Below, one piece after another: positions 60,013 to 64,000 of a DNA stretch of 64,000 nucleotides. This stretch comes from Thunnus maccoyii. Taxonomy: Eukaryota > Chordata > Actinopteri > Scombriformes > Scombridae. A program made the position numbers and the translations under genes. The stretch lies in contig NC_056548.1 of assembly GCF_910596095.1 (NCBI RefSeq), forward strand, positions 11,867,151 through 11,931,150, given 5' to 3'. Every line of letters begins with the position of its first letter. Positions within the stretch are counted from its first letter, which is position 1. The notes below the pieces were generated by a model. It was not told the origin of the DNA. It did no database searches and worked only from the letters and a program-made list of their open reading frames with translations.

Positions 60013-62790
60013 GAATGAGGCAGAGACGGACTGACAGACAGGGTAAAAGAGAGAGTGCACTTAGTCAAACTCAAGACTTTTCCATGACCTGTTCCCTATG
60101 GCATGCACTCTATCTGAGAGACTGAGTGAACTGTATAGCTTTATCAGTATAAACTTCTCAAAGGTCAACGCATCACTTCAGAGGGGAATGGAAAACTTTG
60201 CTTTGAAACAAGCCCTCATTTTTGGACTTTGGTGCCAACTCACCTCCAAAAGAGAAACACATCCACATGATTAATGACGCTTGTCCAAAATAGTTTAGCA
60301 AAAGCAATTTGATCAGGTACCTCTAATCATATCCCCTTTGAGAATCCCAAATATCCAAGAGCCCCGTACATGTACATTTTGTTATGTTCATGGATAAAAA
60401 CGATATGGGAGGTAAGCCAAATTATATGCAACTTTTTTTTTTCTGAAGTGAATGTTAGCATCACATTAACAGATAGATGTCGAGGCCAAAAACATTAATT
60501 CTTGTTAGACATACCATTCCTCTTACATAAGCCCATGTGGAAGAGGCAGAGTGACTTTTTCGGGCATTGTACACTGTGTTTTGGTTTATTTTCAATGAAG
60601 TCTATTGATAGCACTTTAACGAGGCTTTATTGAAAAAAAAAACTCATCTAGTTTGTTTTTTTAAACATTCTTGCCTTTAATGACCCCTTGTGCTTTTTTG
60701 GTAGTTCAAAGAAGGGACATGGTTGATTTAGCATGAGTCTTCTTCCCTTTCACTTCACTTCCTCTTCACATTGATAGCATGTCTTGGCCTTGCACCTGTA
60801 ACAGCACATGTCATGTCCTTTTTTACTGTATCTCCAGTATTGCATCGTGTTTTTTTTTTTATCTTCGTCTATGTCCATGATCCTTTCCGCTCCCTCTTTT
60901 CTCCCTTTTTCCACTCTGGTCTCTAGCAATAAGGATTAGAGTGGCGGGGCCATAAGCTGTCTATTTATATCAACAACAGCCTATGGAAGAGCAGCAGCCT
61001 GTGGCTTAGCACATTAACACACAAAACTACAGTACATACGCAAGTGCATGCCAGCAGACTTGTATTGATCAAAGCTTTAAAAGCTTGAGGATGAGATGGA
61101 GATGTACCTTACATCACCCTGTTAAATAGAGGATAAGTCCCAGGGTGCTTAGACTCATTCGTTCAAAATATGTGTTGTGGTTGTGAGTCGCATTATGTCT
61201 TCAAAGGCTGGTCTGTTGACGTGCATATACAGAAAGGAGTTTGGCAGAGTTTGGAGTGTGCTTGACTCTGATTAATTGTGAATTTGTTGAGGCTTTGTTT
61301 TGAATAGCAATCACTAGTTTGTGGTCCTCTGTCCTCCATGGGTGTATCACGTGGCGCCGTGGGATTTTCAAATGTCAAATACGTTCACAGAGAGGACAGA
61401 TAACAATAAAATGAGTTATCTCACTCGCTTCACCTCATGCAATTTTTCCCATCAGTGTTGTGTGTAATGTGATTTACAAAGTACAAGTTAAATTTTATGA
61501 GGGCAAGGTGACACTAAGCAAGTTTCCAATTGTCATTTTCGCTACGGTTGCAGTTTACCTTATCTCGCCAAGTCTTATCTAAGCTGGCCACCACGAGACA
61601 CAACCAGTCTTTAACCTGTGATTTATCCATGTTACAGCGCAGGTGTTCTTTATGCTCAACCTCCTCAACATCCTTCTTTTTCGTCCACTGACTCCTTCAC
61701 CTTTTAATCCTCCCTTCTTGTTGCATGCCTCTCAGCGAATCTTATTCTAACTCTTCCCTTGTTGACAGTGCCAGATATGTGTCTACCCTTGGTGGGCTGT
61801 CTCCAGACAGGTTATAAATAACTAGCAGAGTTTTTGCTTCATGTCCTGAGAGCTCTACTTTCTTCTCACACTTGAGGAACCATGGGAAAAGAATCTTTCC
61901 CTTACGCACATGGCACTCATAATAACAGACACGGTTAGACATAAAACCTCCAAGCACATGCGCCTGTTTGCAAGCTTTGCACAGACACACAGACACAGTT
62001 GTGTATGCACACACAGAGCAAACCTCTGTGGCTTACATTAAGGTTGCAGTATAGCAAGGTTATAAGAACAGGGCTTCTGTTTATAATGAAATGTTAACTT
62101 ACATTACATAACCTGAACTGTGGGAATGCAGAGTACATTTCTACTGTCATGTAAGTATGGGAAACTTGCTGAAACAACAGAATGAGAAGTCTGGGAGAGC
62201 GAAAAATAGAAAGACCAAGAAAACAACTGAAGAGAAAGAAAGCTGGATGAGAAGAGGGAATGGAAAAAAAGAGTTCACTGGATAAGCATTATTTTTCTGC
62301 TCATGACATATCAGATTTAAGAGGGACGGGTTATGTTGTGGGTACATGAAGGGGCTGGTCCAGGTGTGAGTTCATGTGTATAGGATTGACAGTGAAACAG
62401 CGTTAATGTGCACTATAGTTGGGAGTCGGGGAGAATTCAGGGGTTGGCAGGTCAGACTCTGCTGACACACTGGGATCAGCGATGGGATTGTTTCCACTGG
62501 AAAGAATTCCAAGAATGAGTTAGAAGAGCTATCAGTGACTTCACTCAGAGGACTCTGACAACAGTTTTAATACACAGCCAGACACACACATGCTCTCATG
62601 CACATTTAAAAATATTGCATCTCATGCCAACAATGGTGTGCAAGACACACTCCGTTCCTGCATGTCATTGAGTATGCAACGACTCTCACTGAATACTCAC
62701 CTTGCCATCTGCAAAATGAATGCTGTCACCTCTCACCTCTCTCAACAGCACGGTGATTAATGAACAGATTGACAGTTTAAAGAACTAATT

Positions 62791-62860
62791 TCAAAAGTTT
62801 GGACACACTTTCTCATTCAAGGGAATGGGAAGGTGTGTCCAAACTTTTGACTGGTACTGA
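62791..62860. mobile_element. Palindromic Tc1-like terminal-repeat relic, second copy
   Basis: tcaaaagtttggacacactt on the left and the reverse-complement arm gtgtccaaacttttgactgg on the right enclose a short loop. Same family as the relic at 30.85-30.93 kb. Confidence 0.8.
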
Positions 62861-64000
62861 ACAAGAGAAAAAGTTGAAATCTGCAGTGAAGTGAACTAAA
62901 ACATGAGGGCATGTTCATAGGGCAAGATAAGATTAAAGCATCTGAAAACTTGGTTTCACATTGAAGTATTTTTCTATGAGTCATGAATAAATAAGCAACA
63001 AAGTTAGAGGTTAGAAAAAACATTCATATGTTATTTACAACATCATCACATCACAACATCATTTTACATCAGAATCCAATTCCATTGTTGCTAAACTCTC
63101 ATGTGAAATAACCAAAACTTTGGCAGAAATCACCTCATGCAGATGCTAGTTGAGAAAACTGGTTTAACACTTTTTTTTTTCAAGTCTATATTAATACAAT
63201 ACTCACATGCTCATATGTACACTGAAAGCATTATTGGTCACTGTAATAGTTCCTCCAGTCCATACGGGCTACCAAAAATATCCCTTCTGAAAGCAATTTC
63301 AGTGTAAGTGATGGAGGACAAAAATGTCCAATAACAGTCCTTTAACCTGAACCTATCCTTTAAATGTGTCCAGATGCTGGAAGGAAATACAGTCTAAAAC
63401 ATAATTATTTTATGAGTGTAAAAATGTGTAGCTCCAGTTAAATTTCTCTCAGTTCCCAGTCTCATTTTTCATTGCTTTCTCAATCAGGTTTAAAGGGGCA
63501 AAGCAAATTTTAATTACCGGTCTGTAATTGCAAAGATTCCTTAATGAGTTAATCAGCTATGAAATGGCAGCCATAAGAGCTGAAAATAAGCGCTGCTCAA
63601 AATGTCAAAAAGCTATGGAAAGATGCTGCAGGGCTTCCTTTCATCTCTCCTTTAGCCTCAGAAACACAAGACCTTTCTTTATCAAAAGTGAAGTACATTG
63701 CTCTCTCACAGTTCCTCTCTCCAGTAATATTTGAAACTCTGCAAAGTTCAGAGGTTTCTGGCTGACGTCACATGATTACGTAGCTTGATGCAAGTTGAAT
63801 CAGTCTCTCTAAGGATTGTGTTATCCTTTTTCTAACTTATTACGATTTCTTCTTTCCATGATCTCATGACATTTTCCACTGAGATCAAGGAACAGTCATT
63901 AGAAAAGAGACAAAGGATATTATTTTTTTTATCCTATTCAGAAGTAGCCAGCGACTCCCCAGGCCAGACGCACACTCTGCTGCTGACCACCATTATCAGC

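Larger units (their letters stand above)
58700..64000. other. Right-hand region without a recognised gene
   Basis: I find no exon of a known family. It holds a (TG)n/(TGTC) microsatellite at about 59955-60010 and a Tc1-like palindrome at 62.8 kb. One minus-strand open frame at 62014-61742 has protein-like composition but no domain. Confidence 0.5.

Overview
This is a gene-rich stretch of a vertebrate nuclear genome, almost certainly a teleost fish and probably a percomorph. Intron-split genes have GT-AG borders and short introns. The proteins are vertebrate orthologues. Between exons lie fish-type miniature inverted-repeat elements, a tRNA-derived SINE and many microsatellites. There are no prokaryotic features. 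Family names rest on remembered protein families, with no database search. Exon borders were read by hand from splice sites and checked by reading frame; three complete genes sum to exact multiples of three.

Layout: (1) manea, minus strand, 5' four coding exons only, running off the left edge. (2) A plus-strand two-coding-exon gene at 5571-6068 for a 115-residue membrane protein I do not recognise; it is the best candidate for something undescribed. (3) ppp1cb, minus, eight coding exons at 8898-21849, 327 residues. (4) plb1, minus, 43 coding exons at 23558-36432, 1115 residues: three tandem GDSL phospholipase units, the first catalytically dead, then a Thr-rich stalk and one membrane anchor. 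(5) ypel5, plus, two coding exons at 40557-41063, 121 residues, with an upstream untranslated exon. (6) lclat1, minus, five coding exons at 47570-53052, 385 residues, with an upstream untranslated exon near 58.3-58.7 kb. From 58.7 kb to the right edge I see no gene.

The genes are not a functional operon. ppp1cb (protein phosphatase 1 beta), plb1 (brush-border phospholipase B), ypel5 (yippee-like) and lclat1 (lysocardiolipin/lysophospholipid acyltransferase) all have human orthologues on 2p23, so this is a conserved syntenic block. manea (Golgi endo-alpha-mannosidase) lies on human 6q. plb1 and lclat1 both act on phospholipids, but nothing in the sequence links their regulation.

Most of the remaining sequence is intron or intergenic DNA with transposon relics: a nested MITE at 4.0-5.0 kb, two abutting MITEs in a lclat1 intron, two Tc1-like palindromes, repeats just upstream of ypel5, and simple repeats, two of which directly abut 5' splice sites.
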